NCBI GenBank assembly: GCA_034670025.1
Contig: JAXMOE010000003.1
Span: 62,001 to 126,000, forward strand
Length of the DNA: 64,000 nt
Direction of reading: 5' to 3'
DNA from: PGYR01 sp034670025
GTDB taxonomy: Bacteria > Bacteroidota > Ignavibacteria > Kapaibacteriales > UBA2268
In this document: in pieces, positions 51,806-59,673 of the stretch
Numbering within the stretch: position 1 is the stretch's first letter
How the letters are laid out: every line of letters starts with the position of its first letter
Translations under genes and position numbers: made by a program
Notes under the pieces: generated by a model
Database searches by the model: none
Told to the model about the DNA's origin: nothing
Seen by the model: the letters and a program-made list of their open reading frames with translations, nothing else

Positions 51806-52893
51806 TTCACCAGTTCCTTCTTTGCCTTCTTCCAAAAAGCGAAGAACGATGAATGATATCCAGTTACCGAACTAATCCAATCTCTTGGTTCTTCTGTTCC
51901 AATGTAATGATTGTTAATTGGGTGCTCTCTGTATATTATATTCTCTTTACCTATTTCACTTTCCAATTCATCAAATTCGCCAACAAACACCTCTATTTCA
52001 TCGATATTCTTTGCTAATTCTAAAGCGAATTGTTTGTTCTTTCGCTCCACTGGATACTTATTGAAGACTGATGGCTCTAATAATAAGACCCGTTGATAAT
52101 CCTCGTTTTTGTGCCAATGTGGATCTAAGTTGTAGTAGTTATAAATCAACGTAGTTTTATTCGTATTTAACTTTGACCTTTCAGTTCTTGGTAGTTCTGT
52201 GCTACTCTTAAACTCTACTGTTTCTCCTAACTTTTTGGGTACAGCCATTTCAGAAAACTCACTATATTCCACATCTAAGAATGTGCCCTTCTGATTGCTA
52301 TTAAAAAACTTGTTTATATTACTTTGATTTGCATAATACTTCTTGTTAGAAAATGCTCCTGCCACCCACTGCCAGCTAAGTTGGTTACTTGCAAGGTCTC
52401 CATCTAGTAAATGCGAATACATCCATCTGGCAGGTGTTAGCCAATGGCACTTTGCTATATTACAACAGATAGAAGCTACATACATCCGTGTATGATTGTG
52501 CATATATCCAGTAGTATATAGGGATTCTATTGCTTCATCTACTACCTTTATTCCCGTGTTTGCTTCTACTATTGCCTTAGGTATATTGTAACTTATAACA
52601 TCGGATTGAGTGCTTTTCAAATCCGTATGTATTTCATTTCCTTTTGCTAACCACACTTGTTGCCAATAGTCCCTCCAAGCTAACTCTTGGACTAATTTTT
52701 CAATCTTATGCCATGGCAAATCTAGAGACATTATGTAGTTGTAAACCTGTTTAGTTGATATGACACCACGCGAAATGTACGGACTGAGATAGGTAACAGC
52801 ACCATCACCATAATTTCTAGTTTTGCCATAAAGAATTGGGTCTGTATCCTCTATTCTTTTGCGAATGCTTTCTATGTCTGTTGGGAAATTTAT
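51802..52893 (-). CDS. Photolyase-like FAD-binding protein, apparent ATA start
   Basis: 363 residues if started at 52893. The FAD-binding fold is clear: VQELAWRDYWQQVW, TTGYMHNHTRMYVAS, HLLDGDLASNQLSWQWVAG. The conserved N-terminal piece (NFPTDIESI, ILYGKTRNYGDGAVTY, LSPYISRGVIS) lies upstream of the only ATG (52731) with no ATG, GTG or TTG; only a short frame without starts precedes it up to a stop near 52914. ATA at 52893 overlaps the upstream TAA as ATAA, exactly parallel to the ATGA junctions elsewhere in this operon. A C-terminal alpha/beta part (about 240-363, RVLLLEPSVFNKYPVE) follows the FAD domain, so the domain order looks permuted relative to classical photolyases. Light-driven DNA repair is inferred. 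Confidence 0.78.
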   Translation of the reverse strand: MNFPTDIESIRKRIEDTDPILYGKTRNYGDGAVTYLSPYISRGVISTKQVYNYIMSLDLPWHKIEKLVQELAWRDYWQQVWLAKGNEIHTDLKSTQSDVISYNIPKAIVEANTGIKVVDEAIESLYTTGYMHNHTRMYVASICCNIAKCHWLTPARWMYSHLLDGDLASNQLSWQWVAGAFSNKKYYANQSNINKFFNSNQKGTFLDVEYSEFSEMAVPKKLGETVEFKSSTELPRTERSKLNTNKTTLIYNYYNLDPHWHKNEDYQRVLLLEPSVFNKYPVERKNKQFALELAKNIDEIEVFVGEFDELESEIGKENIIYREHPINNHYIGTEEPRDWISSVTGYHSSFFAFWKKAKKELVK

Positions 52894-53159
52894 CGCTTTG
52901 ATATTTTGTTGTTAGTGATACTTTTTTGTCTTGAACATTTGAAACGGGAATAATTGAAACCGCGCTTTTTCTGGTGTTTCAAACTAACTCCTGAATTGAC
53001 CCTTTTTCGCCACATTCTGAATGAACTAGGTTTCAACTGTTTCCTCATTAATCTAATAACTTCTGATTCAGAAGTGCCAAATTGCAATTCGATTGCTTCG
53101 AAAGGAGTCCTATCCTCCCAAGCCATTTCAATTATTCTATCGATTTCTACTGTTTGCAT
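52890..53159 (-). CDS. TIGR03643/DUF2805 family small protein
   Basis: 89 residues. VEIDRIIEMAWEDRTPFEAI and FGTSESEVIRLMRKQLKPSS followed by FRMWRKRVNS are the family signature; the middle is a helix-turn-helix-like stretch. The C-terminal about 25 residues (Lys/Arg/Ser-rich) extend past the usual end into the start of the photolyase gene. First gene of the four-gene overlapping photolyase operon. Members are typically next to photolyases/cryptochromes; function unknown. Confidence 0.88.
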   Translation of the reverse strand: MQTVEIDRIIEMAWEDRTPFEAIELQFGTSESEVIRLMRKQLKPSSFRMWRKRVNSGVSLKHQKKRGFNYSRFKCSRQKSITNNKISKR

Positions 53160-53229
53160 TGTTCTATTTTTTAATTTTTATTAGATAAGACTACGAATAA
53201 GAACATTTTTTAGCTTTTGATAATACAAC

Positions 53230-53847
53230 TTAAAACTTATACCCAAAGTGCAAACCCGGCTCACCAAAAAGGAATTTGCCCCATTTGTCATCTAATTGTT
53301 TGAATTGCTCGGGCATTTCGGTGTGATAAGCTCTGTGGGTAATTGCCAATGATGGTTCGAAAAAGAATTTGTCTCCAAATAGTTTAATGTGGTAGCCAAC
53401 TCTGTATGTGTTGAATATCTGAAAGCCATTATCTATTTTATTACCGCTCTCATCAGCGAATGTTTGGAAGGCATTCATTACGTGGACTCCTGCGTATAGA
53501 CCTTCCCACAAGAACCTCTGGTAAACAAGCGCAAATCCGTATTCCCTTATGTAGCCAGGGAATTCCTCACCGTCTGCTTCGTAAGAATCACCGTAGGGAA
53601 TACCGAGTGACCAAGCGTACTTCCAAGTCTTTAGCTCAATAGAAACTGCATCGACCCCAGTAATTCGATAACCGAAATTCAGCTGCACGAAATCAGGGCT
53701 GTTGTGTGTGTCAAAATTTCCCAGCATCGCCAATGTGCTTCCTACGAAGTACCTGTCGAAAGTGGAGTCTTGTTCTGAATATTGTGCGTTTGCTTGGAGC
53801 AAGCAAACAGTTATAAGTAATAGCGCGAATGTAATACTTTTCTTCAT
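53230..53847 (-). CDS. Outer-membrane beta-barrel protein (small, secreted)
   Basis: 205 residues. Signal peptide about 1-21 (ending QANAQ). Alternating aromatic strands: VQLNFGYRI, AVSIELKTWKYAW, YGFALVYQRFLWEGL, GYHIKLFGDKFFFEPS, and the final LHFGYKF with the terminal Phe typical of barrels. Charged turns and no enzymatic motif. It lies 84 bp downstream of the Crp-type regulator gene on the same strand, so it might be its target. Confidence 0.65.
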   Translation of the reverse strand: MKKSITFALLLITVCLLQANAQYSEQDSTFDRYFVGSTLAMLGNFDTHNSPDFVQLNFGYRITGVDAVSIELKTWKYAWSLGIPYGDSYEADGEEFPGYIREYGFALVYQRFLWEGLYAGVHVMNAFQTFADESGNKIDNGFQIFNTYRVGYHIKLFGDKFFFEPSLAITHRAYHTEMPEQFKQLDDKWGKFLFGEPGLHFGYKF

Positions 53848-53931
53848 CTTTATTTACCTTAGTTTTGTTTAAAATATTTATACAAAATTAGGTAGCAGAG
53901 TAGCTAAGTTTCATTCACTTAAGTTAATAAA

Positions 53932-54507
53932 TTAGCTGTTTGTCGAAATTCTCGATTTTAATCGGCTAAGTGACTGCGGTTTTATCCCCAAAAAGCTTGC
54001 TATGTGGTACTGAGGGACTCTCTCAATTAAGTCTGGCCTTTGCTCCAATAATTTCAAGTATCGTTGCTCCGGTGTCGAGGTCTTGAAATCGTCGTAGTTT
54101 AACTGCTGCTTGGCTATTATCTCTTCAGATATCACTCTACAAAGAGATTCGAAGCGAGGGAATTTCTCGAACATTTCAGCTTCCATACCGGGAGTAGAAA
54201 CATTGACTACAGAATCTTCAGTAGTAGCAATGTAGTATTTTGACGGCTGTTTGGTAGCTACACAGTTGGGGGTCACACCCTCTAACTCAGTGTAGAATGC
54301 TGTGGTGTTCTCTTCCCCATCTATGATATAATAAGTACGTATGCATCCTTTGAGCACAAAGTATGCACTTTCTGAATACTGCCCTTCGGCAAGCAGAACA
54401 GTCCCTTTAGGTACAGTGCGGAATATATCCAATGAAGTGAGTGTTTCTTTCTCACTTTCAGTTAGTTTTATATAGTTTGACAAAAAGTCAAATAGTAGGT
54501 TTTGCAT
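53932..54507 (-). CDS. Crp/Fnr-family transcriptional regulator
   Basis: 191 residues. N-terminal cNMP-binding jelly roll (GTVLLAEGQYSESAYFVLKG at about 35-54, then IRTYYIIDGEENTTAFY), and a C-terminal region at about 150-190 with PQYHIASFLGIKPQSLSRLK resembling a helix-turn-helix. The typical RxxxE phosphate-binding signature of CRP is not seen, so the effector is unlikely to be cAMP; Bacteroidota homologues usually lack it. Putative autogenous or barrel-gene control is inference. Confidence 0.88.
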   Translation of the reverse strand: MQNLLFDFLSNYIKLTESEKETLTSLDIFRTVPKGTVLLAEGQYSESAYFVLKGCIRTYYIIDGEENTTAFYTELEGVTPNCVATKQPSKYYIATTEDSVVNVSTPGMEAEMFEKFPRFESLCRVISEEIIAKQQLNYDDFKTSTPEQRYLKLLEQRPDLIERVPQYHIASFLGIKPQSLSRLKSRISTNS

Positions 54508-54538
54508 TTTTTTCTATTTAAGTATTTTCAGAAAACAA

Positions 54539-54600
54539 TCACACACTCACACCAAACAAATAGCCAACTAAGCCCGAAAGACCCATAGCAATAGTGCTAT
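54539..54600 (-). repeat. Detached copy of the 3' end of the VIT1 gene (left direct repeat)
   Basis: About 62 bp resembling 56098-56159 (roughly 55 matches by hand). On the minus strand it encodes STIAMGLSGLVGYLFGVSV plus stop; the intact VIT1 gene ends STLAMGLSGIVGYLFGVSV. Only the last about 20 codons are present here. The copies bracket the rhomboid gene. Confidence 0.88.
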
Positions 54601-54606
54601 TATACA

Positions 54607-56064
54607 TCACTTTCTACTGATATATAAAGCAGGCTTCATTTCTGTTATTACTTCTCCCAAACTATCAACAACGTTATCGTTAATATTTGTATTATTAATT
54701 ATATCCCTGTAATTTAACTCAAATCTTTTTAATCTCAATTGATAGTACTTTAACCTTTCTTTATTTAAAGTATTAATTGAGTCAGACAATTCAAGTTCTT
54801 CAAATGATGTAATTAATTTGATGTTTGATTCACAACCTGAAATTAGAGTATTTTCAAATTCATAGATATAATTATCATAAGTATAAGAGTAAGGACTATC
54901 AACTACAGCTGAAATTTTACTTTCCATTTTAATTAACTTAGTCATTTCTAATAGATACTTCGCATAATCATTTATAATTAAAGTTGATGACATATATATT
55001 ATTAATGATATTACGCTTATAGATAATGTACATATAGTAATATAAGTAATATTTTTAGACAAATTATAATTCAAGATTGGAAGAAAAGCCGTTCCTATAA
55101 CAATCCCACCTACCAAGCCACCAATATGAGCAGCATTATCGACTCCTGGCTTATTCCCTAGAATTAAACTAATAATAATATAAGCCAATAGACTAGGGAA
55201 TAATGATTCTCTGATATGTTTATTTGTCTTGTTTGATAAAAGTGTAATTAAAAACACACCAAACAACCCAAATATCGCACCTGATGCACCTGCACTGACT
55301 ATAAACTCATTCCAATAAATACTAGTCAAACTTCCTAATATACCTGACAACACAAAAGCTGTTAAGAATTTTTTTCTGCCCAACAACGGTTCTAATTCTT
55401 TTCCTATATAAGTAAGAACCGCCATATTAAATACAAGGTGTAATATCCCAACATGTACAAAGCAAGATGTAATTAATCTCCACCATTCACCACCTATTGT
55501 ATATGGACGAAAGTTAGCTCCCCAAAAAAGTAAGTATTTCCCATCTGGAGACATAATGTTAGCTCCAGTAATTAACATTAGTAAGAAGAAAACTATATTA
55601 ATGTTAATTAGTAATGGAGTTATATAGTACCCATCAGTGAGTTTAAAATAAGATAATATACTCGAAAATCTATTTGGCTTATTGTGGCTTTGGTCTTTAC
55701 TGACATTGTCAAAATTTTTTTCTATATCAGCATAATCTGTATCGACTTCTAACGAATTTTTACTTTTTTTCTTACTTTCAAAAAGATAAATAAAACTTAA
55801 GATATTCCTTTTATTTTTCCCCCAATCAAATAATTGAATCCCTGCACATTCACTTCTGAAAAACAAATTACCATCTTTAATTGTAATATGAATCTTTTCA
55901 CCCCATGAACTCATAGAAAAACCAGTAAAAGCAACTATTTCAAATTCATTATAATATTTAATATTCCATTTTAGCTCATCAACAACTTCAAGAGCATAAA
56001 CTAACGCTTCTCTATTTGTTACATTTTCATTAAATAATTTGTCAATGTACTTTGATTTAAACAC
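54607..56064 (-). CDS. Rhomboid-family intramembrane serine protease, acquired
   Basis: 485 residues. A soluble N-terminal domain (about 1-95) contains SMSSWGEKIHITI and QLFDWGKNKRNI, a Bacteroidota-specific module. A linker follows and then a rhomboid core: HVGILHLVFNMAVL (about 204-217), GASGAIFGLFG with catalytic S261, and AAHIGGLVGG with H313. A long C-terminal helical tail (about 360-485) follows. With Ser and His both present it should be active; substrate unknown. The gene is very AT-rich (about 28% GC in sampled lines, versus over 50% in a sampled VIT1 line) and lies between direct repeats of the VIT1 3' end. Confidence 0.85.
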   Translation of the reverse strand: MFKSKYIDKLFNENVTNREALVYALEVVDELKWNIKYYNEFEIVAFTGFSMSSWGEKIHITIKDGNLFFRSECAGIQLFDWGKNKRNILSFIYLFESKKKSKNSLEVDTDYADIEKNFDNVSKDQSHNKPNRFSSILSYFKLTDGYYITPLLININIVFFLLMLITGANIMSPDGKYLLFWGANFRPYTIGGEWWRLITSCFVHVGILHLVFNMAVLTYIGKELEPLLGRKKFLTAFVLSGILGSLTSIYWNEFIVSAGASGAIFGLFGVFLITLLSNKTNKHIRESLFPSLLAYIIISLILGNKPGVDNAAHIGGLVGGIVIGTAFLPILNYNLSKNITYITICTLSISVISLIIYMSSTLIINDYAKYLLEMTKLIKMESKISAVVDSPYSYTYDNYIYEFENTLISGCESNIKLITSFEELELSDSINTLNKERLKYYQLRLKRFELNYRDIINNTNINDNVVDSLGEVITEMKPALYISRK

Positions 56065-56097
56065 CCAACTAATCCTTTAAATTATTCCAATATATAA

Positions 56098-56159
56098 TCA
56101 CACACTCACACCAAACAAATAGCCCACTATGCCCGAAAGGCCCATAGCAAGTGTGCTCC
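56098..56159 (-). repeat. Intact 3' end of VIT1 gene matching the repeat at 54539
   Basis: The right member of the direct repeat pair, offset 1,559 bp. It is the genuine 3' end of the VIT1 gene including the stop codon. Differences from the left copy are mostly at positions that keep the encoded residues similar, so both descend from functional VIT1 coding sequence. Confidence 0.88.
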
Positions 56160-56805
56160 ATACGGTTATTCTTATTATGGCTTTAGTTACCTTAGCTCCC
56201 CCTGCCTTAGCAGAAGTTGCACCCAATATCATCAGAAATACGATAGTGAAGCCATAGAGCCAATATTCCATACCTATTAGGGGGGCAAACATAACTACTA
56301 ACAATGGCAACATTCCACCAACTGTGAATGAACCACCAGATGCCAAAGCCGCTTGAATTGGGTTAGCTTGACTCATGTCTGTTATACCCAGTTCATCTCT
56401 TACGTGTGCAGCGAGTGCGTCGTGTTCGGTTAGTTCTTTAGCAACTTGCTTAGCTGTTTCAGCTTTAAGTCCCCTCTTTTCGTAGATTTGTGCCAATAAA
56501 TTCAGCTCTTCTTCTGGCATTTCTTCCAGTTCTACTTTTTCTCTTTCTATGTCGGCATTTTCTATATCGGTCTGGGAACTAACAGATACGTATTCCCCAG
56601 CAGCCATAGAGAGTGCCCCTGCCACCAGGCCTGCAATAGTAGCCAACACAATCGGCTCCAATGTTGTGCTTGCTGCAGCAACACCAATTGCCAAACTTGA
56701 CACTGATATTATTCCATCATTAGCACCAAGCACTGCAGCCCTGAGCCAATTGCTGCGGTGTATATAGTGGCTGTCTAAGTAATTATCTATTGTGATTGAT
56801 TCCAT
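56098..56805 (-). CDS. VIT1/CCC1-family iron/manganese transporter
   Basis: 235 residues. N-terminal H-x2-R-S-N-W-L-R-A and AAVLGANDGIISVSSLAIG are the family start; helix 2 has the AGLVAGALSMAAGEYVSVSS metal-path motif; a central hydrophilic acidic part (about 83-150) is the metal-binding domain of this family (EREKVELEEMPEEELN), then three more helices. Fe2+/Mn2+ export or storage-related transport. Its 3' end is duplicated beyond the rhomboid gene. Confidence 0.9.
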   Translation of the reverse strand: MESITIDNYLDSHYIHRSNWLRAAVLGANDGIISVSSLAIGVAAASTTLEPIVLATIAGLVAGALSMAAGEYVSVSSQTDIENADIEREKVELEEMPEEELNLLAQIYEKRGLKAETAKQVAKELTEHDALAAHVRDELGITDMSQANPIQAALASGGSFTVGGMLPLLVVMFAPLIGMEYWLYGFTIVFLMILGATSAKAGGAKVTKAIIRITVWSTLAMGLSGIVGYLFGVSV

Positions 56806-56868
56806 GCTGTAATGTGTCTATATTTTTGTTATTTTATAAAAGTAATATACATAATTATGTTTAATCTA

Positions 56869-57972
56869 TTAATCCATCTCAATATTTAAGTTATACTCTA
56901 TATGATTTATTTTGAGCCAAAGCCATGTCCACTCCGCTGAGTCTAACTCCCATTTGGCTTCGCATTCTGTTGGAATTCTAATGCCATTTCGTGATTCTAT
57001 TTTGTTAGCTACAACTGTCCATTTTGTTGGGTCTTTGTCTTCTATATCTTTGAATCTATCTGCCACAAACCGTACAAAATCACCGCTTTCGTCAAAATAG
57101 AAAACACCGCTACCTTTAGTACCATTGTAATTCATTGTCGCTTTTGCAGAAGTTCCATCTATGACCTCCCATTCTATATAATCACTTAGTGCTGCAGTTG
57201 GGAACCAAACTATTTCGGCTAAGTATCTTTGTAAGGCGGCTTGGTCTATTTTACTATTATTCTTTGCGTCTGCTACAGGAATAAGAGATAATAGTTTGAT
57301 TAGCATTTCACCCTTGCCATTTTCAAATTTATCCCTTCCTACCACTTTTAAAAATCCGTACATACTAAGATCTATAGACCAATTGAATGCAGGGGGGGAA
57401 ATAGTGAAATACTGTTCTGCCGTTGCTTCTGACCAGTCTTTCTGTTCTGGATTTATTTTTAATTTTATTTCTTGTTCCAAATAAATGTTATCTATGTTGC
57501 CTTTGCTCATAGCTCCACTATTCTCTAACCAATTTCTAACCGGTGGTGGTAGTGCATTAAATTTCTCTTTGCTAAAACTATCGGATTTTGAGGGTGTTTG
57601 GTGTGAGTACATAGACTTAACTTCTTCCTCAACCATACTTTTGAATCCCTGTGTTGAATAAGAAATGAAGATTGGAATTAGTAGAACAATATTAATTACA
57701 GTTGCAAATTTGGTATCAGCCCAATGGTTAATTATTAGAAACTGTGATATAATTACTGCCAGAAGGCAAACTATCCACCAGTTATCACTGTCTAATATTA
57801 GCATAATTGCAGTTGTTACAAATGAAATTGAAGCCAAAAGCCACAGCAATCCAAATCCTTTTGATACTGCTTTTGATATATTTTCGAATTCCACTATATC
57901 AAACGCTTTCAGAAAGCCAAATAAATGGATTATACCGTGAAGTAGTATTAATATTATCAAGACCCAAAACAT
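56869..57972 (-). CDS. DUF6544-like membrane protein
   Basis: 367 residues. Four hydrophobic segments in the first about 115 residues, then a soluble domain with LPPPVRNWLENSGAM (about 145-159), MYGFLKVVGRDKFENGKGEM, LQRYLAEIVWFPTAAL and GTKGSGVFYFDESGDFVRF. That order ('P-P-V-x-x-x-L ... R-Y-L-x-E ... W-F-P-x-A-L') matches DUF6544. Function unknown. It lies on the same strand 63 bp upstream of the VIT1 gene and might share a promoter with it. Confidence 0.75.
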   Translation of the reverse strand: MFWVLIILILLHGIIHLFGFLKAFDIVEFENISKAVSKGFGLLWLLASISFVTTAIMLILDSDNWWIVCLLAVIISQFLIINHWADTKFATVINIVLLIPIFISYSTQGFKSMVEEEVKSMYSHQTPSKSDSFSKEKFNALPPPVRNWLENSGAMSKGNIDNIYLEQEIKLKINPEQKDWSEATAEQYFTISPPAFNWSIDLSMYGFLKVVGRDKFENGKGEMLIKLLSLIPVADAKNNSKIDQAALQRYLAEIVWFPTAALSDYIEWEVIDGTSAKATMNYNGTKGSGVFYFDESGDFVRFVADRFKDIEDKDPTKWTVVANKIESRNGIRIPTECEAKWELDSAEWTWLWLKINHIEYNLNIEMD

Positions 57973-58005
57973 ATGTTAATTTTTAAAAAGTTAAATCAAT
58001 TACTA

Positions 58006-58227
58006 TTACAGGTTCTCAAACTCTGCTTTCTTCTCGTTCATCCAGTTGCTTACGTCTTCTTGTGACATATTTCTCATTTCCCCCATAGCTTCTAAGTGAG
58101 CTTCATCATTTTGCTTCATCATTTCCATTCCATGTTGCTGGCTCAGTTGAGCTATTTCTTGGAAGGTTTCTGCTTCAAACACTTTGTCACAAGCTCCACC
58201 CAGTTGGTTGCAAGTCATTTCTTTCAT
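58006..58227 (-). CDS. DUF1059-like small protein
   Basis: 73 residues from the ATG at 58227, chosen because the conserved start KEMTCNQLGGACDKVFEAET follows directly; an upstream in-frame ATG would add 19 unrelated residues. CxxLGGACD and the HGMEM-x-x-x-DEAH motif are typical of this small helical family (calcium-binding/DUF1059 type annotations). Function unknown. Located between DUF6544 and the LamG lipoprotein, on its own. Confidence 0.7.
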   Translation of the reverse strand: MKEMTCNQLGGACDKVFEAETFQEIAQLSQQHGMEMMKQNDEAHLEAMGEMRNMSQEDVSNWMNEKKAEFENL

Positions 58228-58338
58228 AATTTTATACCTTGTAGTAATTGTTGTATTACAATATACGATTAATTTTGTAACCAAAAATTCAAATAATTGT
58301 TATTTATATATATCCATCAACAAACAGAAGTTTAAAAA

Positions 58339-59067
58339 ATGAAATACATTTACGTAATAATATTAGCGCTTGCTTTAATCTCTTGTAAAAAGGATGACAC
58401 CACTTCCCCAGATGACAAAGTATGCATTCCCGATGGATTGCAAGAAAACCTAATAGCATTCTATCCATTTTCGGATGGCAACACAGAAAACACTGTAGAT
58501 GGTAGCACCCCTGACAACGTAAATAGTGCAACCCCAGCGGAAGACCGAGATGGAAATACAAACTGTGCATACAGCTTTAGCAAATCAGATGGCAGTCATT
58601 TAGATGATAACAACCCAAAATTTCTCGATGACAGAAGGCAATATTCTGTTTCGTTGTGGTATTATCACACTTTAGATAATGACGGTGAATACGAAGGACT
58701 AATACACCGAGGGCCACCAAATTCCAGAGCAAATAGATTAGATGTTGGAATATACGATCTAAACAAAGCTACATTCAGTGATTTCTATTCTGTGTGGGAC
58801 AGCACTCATAGCAATGAGTTAAACAAGTGGTACCACGTAGTAGCCACCTGCGATTATGACAGCAAATCAATGAAATTATATCAAAATGGTGTACTAATGG
58901 ACTCTTACGCCAGCGTAACTCTGGACGTAATTAACCCGAGCAATGACGGACACTTGTTTATTGGTAAAGACTTCACTGGCAGAATAGACGACATTGCTAT
59001 ATTTGACAAAGTGCTTACTGATGCGGAAATACAAGAGCTGTATGAGATTGATGCTTGTTGTGAGTGA
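58339..59067 (+). CDS. LamG/concanavalin-like lipoprotein
   Basis: 242 residues. Lipobox LALISC (Cys16). From about 37 a laminin-G/concanavalin A-like jelly roll: LIAFYPFSDGNTENTV, YSVSLWYYH (about 102-110), NKWYHVVATCDYDSKSMKLY (about 158-177) and GRIDDIAIFDKVLTDAEIQE (about 215-234). The last motif is the standard end of LamG_3 domains. Cell-envelope adhesin or glycan-binding role inferred. A Cys pair at the very end (ACCE) is unusual. Confidence 0.88.
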   Translation: MKYIYVIILALALISCKKDDTTSPDDKVCIPDGLQENLIAFYPFSDGNTENTVDGSTPDNVNSATPAEDRDGNTNCAYSFSKSDGSHLDDNNPKFLDDRRQYSVSLWYYHTLDNDGEYEGLIHRGPPNSRANRLDVGIYDLNKATFSDFYSVWDSTHSNELNKWYHVVATCDYDSKSMKLYQNGVLMDSYASVTLDVINPSNDGHLFIGKDFTGRIDDIAIFDKVLTDAEIQELYEIDACCE

Positions 59068-59083
59068 GGGTGGGGCTGATAAT

Positions 59084-59167
59084 GTGACACCCACAACTCC
59101 GTAGGAGTTAAATGTTAGTAGAAAACGGGAATTTGTAAACCACCCAACCCCAATAGGGGTTGAATAA
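59084..59167. repeat. Interspersed palindromic repeats
   Basis: ACTCCGTAGGAGT (about 59096) and CAACCCCAATAGGGGTTG (about 59146-59163) are short palindromes. The same two-part arrangement (an ACTCC...GGAGT palindrome and, about 30-40 bp later, a CAACCCC...GGGG palindrome) occurs at about 24869-24918. No gene here. Probably members of one non-coding repeat family. Confidence 0.6.
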
Positions 59168-59292
59168 CTGTAGTTGCTTAATAACCGCAATTGTGCTCTG
59201 AGTGTGAAGTCAATGAAATAGTAATAACTTGTAAGTAGTACAAATTATTCTTATAATTATGTTTTATTGATAAAACTAATGGAAAAAATGAA

Positions 59293-59670
59293 ATAAGTAT
59301 ATTAAATAAATTAATAGGAAATGCAGGAACAGTAAAGAGTGAGGAATTGACTGCAGAATTAGGAGAGCTATTAGTTGAAGGTGAAACCATTGATATAGGT
59401 TTCAGAGTAATGAGGGACACCTTTGCCTTTACTAACAAAAGATTAATTATTGTTGACAAACAAGGTATTAGGGGAAAGAAAATAGAGTATTTAACTATAG
59501 GGTACAAAAGTATTTCTCGATTCAGTATTGAGACGAATGGCACTTTTGATTTAGATGCTGAATTAAAAATCTGGATTTCGAGTGAGCAAACCCCTTCAGT
59601 AGTCAAAAAATTCAATAAAAAAGTTAATATATATGATGTAAGTAAAGCTCTAACAACTTACACGTGCTAG
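59293..59670 (+). CDS. Bacterial PH-domain protein (bPH_1-like), apparent ATA start
   Basis: 125 residues if started at ATA 59293. The C-terminal 107 residues (from a TTG at 59347) are a bPH-type domain: TFAFTNKRLIIVDKQG, KKIEYLTIGYKSISRF, FDLDAELKIWIS. The upstream frame continues with SILNKLIGNAGTVKSEELTAEL, matching the conserved beginning of this family (homologues start M-x-x-L-x-x-L-L-G-N-A). No ATG/GTG/TTG exists in that part; the frame is open back to a stop near 59250. ATA is where the Met should be. The TTG would cut off conserved residues, so it is not accepted as the main start. Convergent with the channel gene with 3 bp between. Confidence 0.7.
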   Translation: MSILNKLIGNAGTVKSEELTAELGELLVEGETIDIGFRVMRDTFAFTNKRLIIVDKQGIRGKKIEYLTIGYKSISRFSIETNGTFDLDAELKIWISSEQTPSVVKKFNKKVNIYDVSKALTTYTC

Positions 59671-59673
59671 TAT

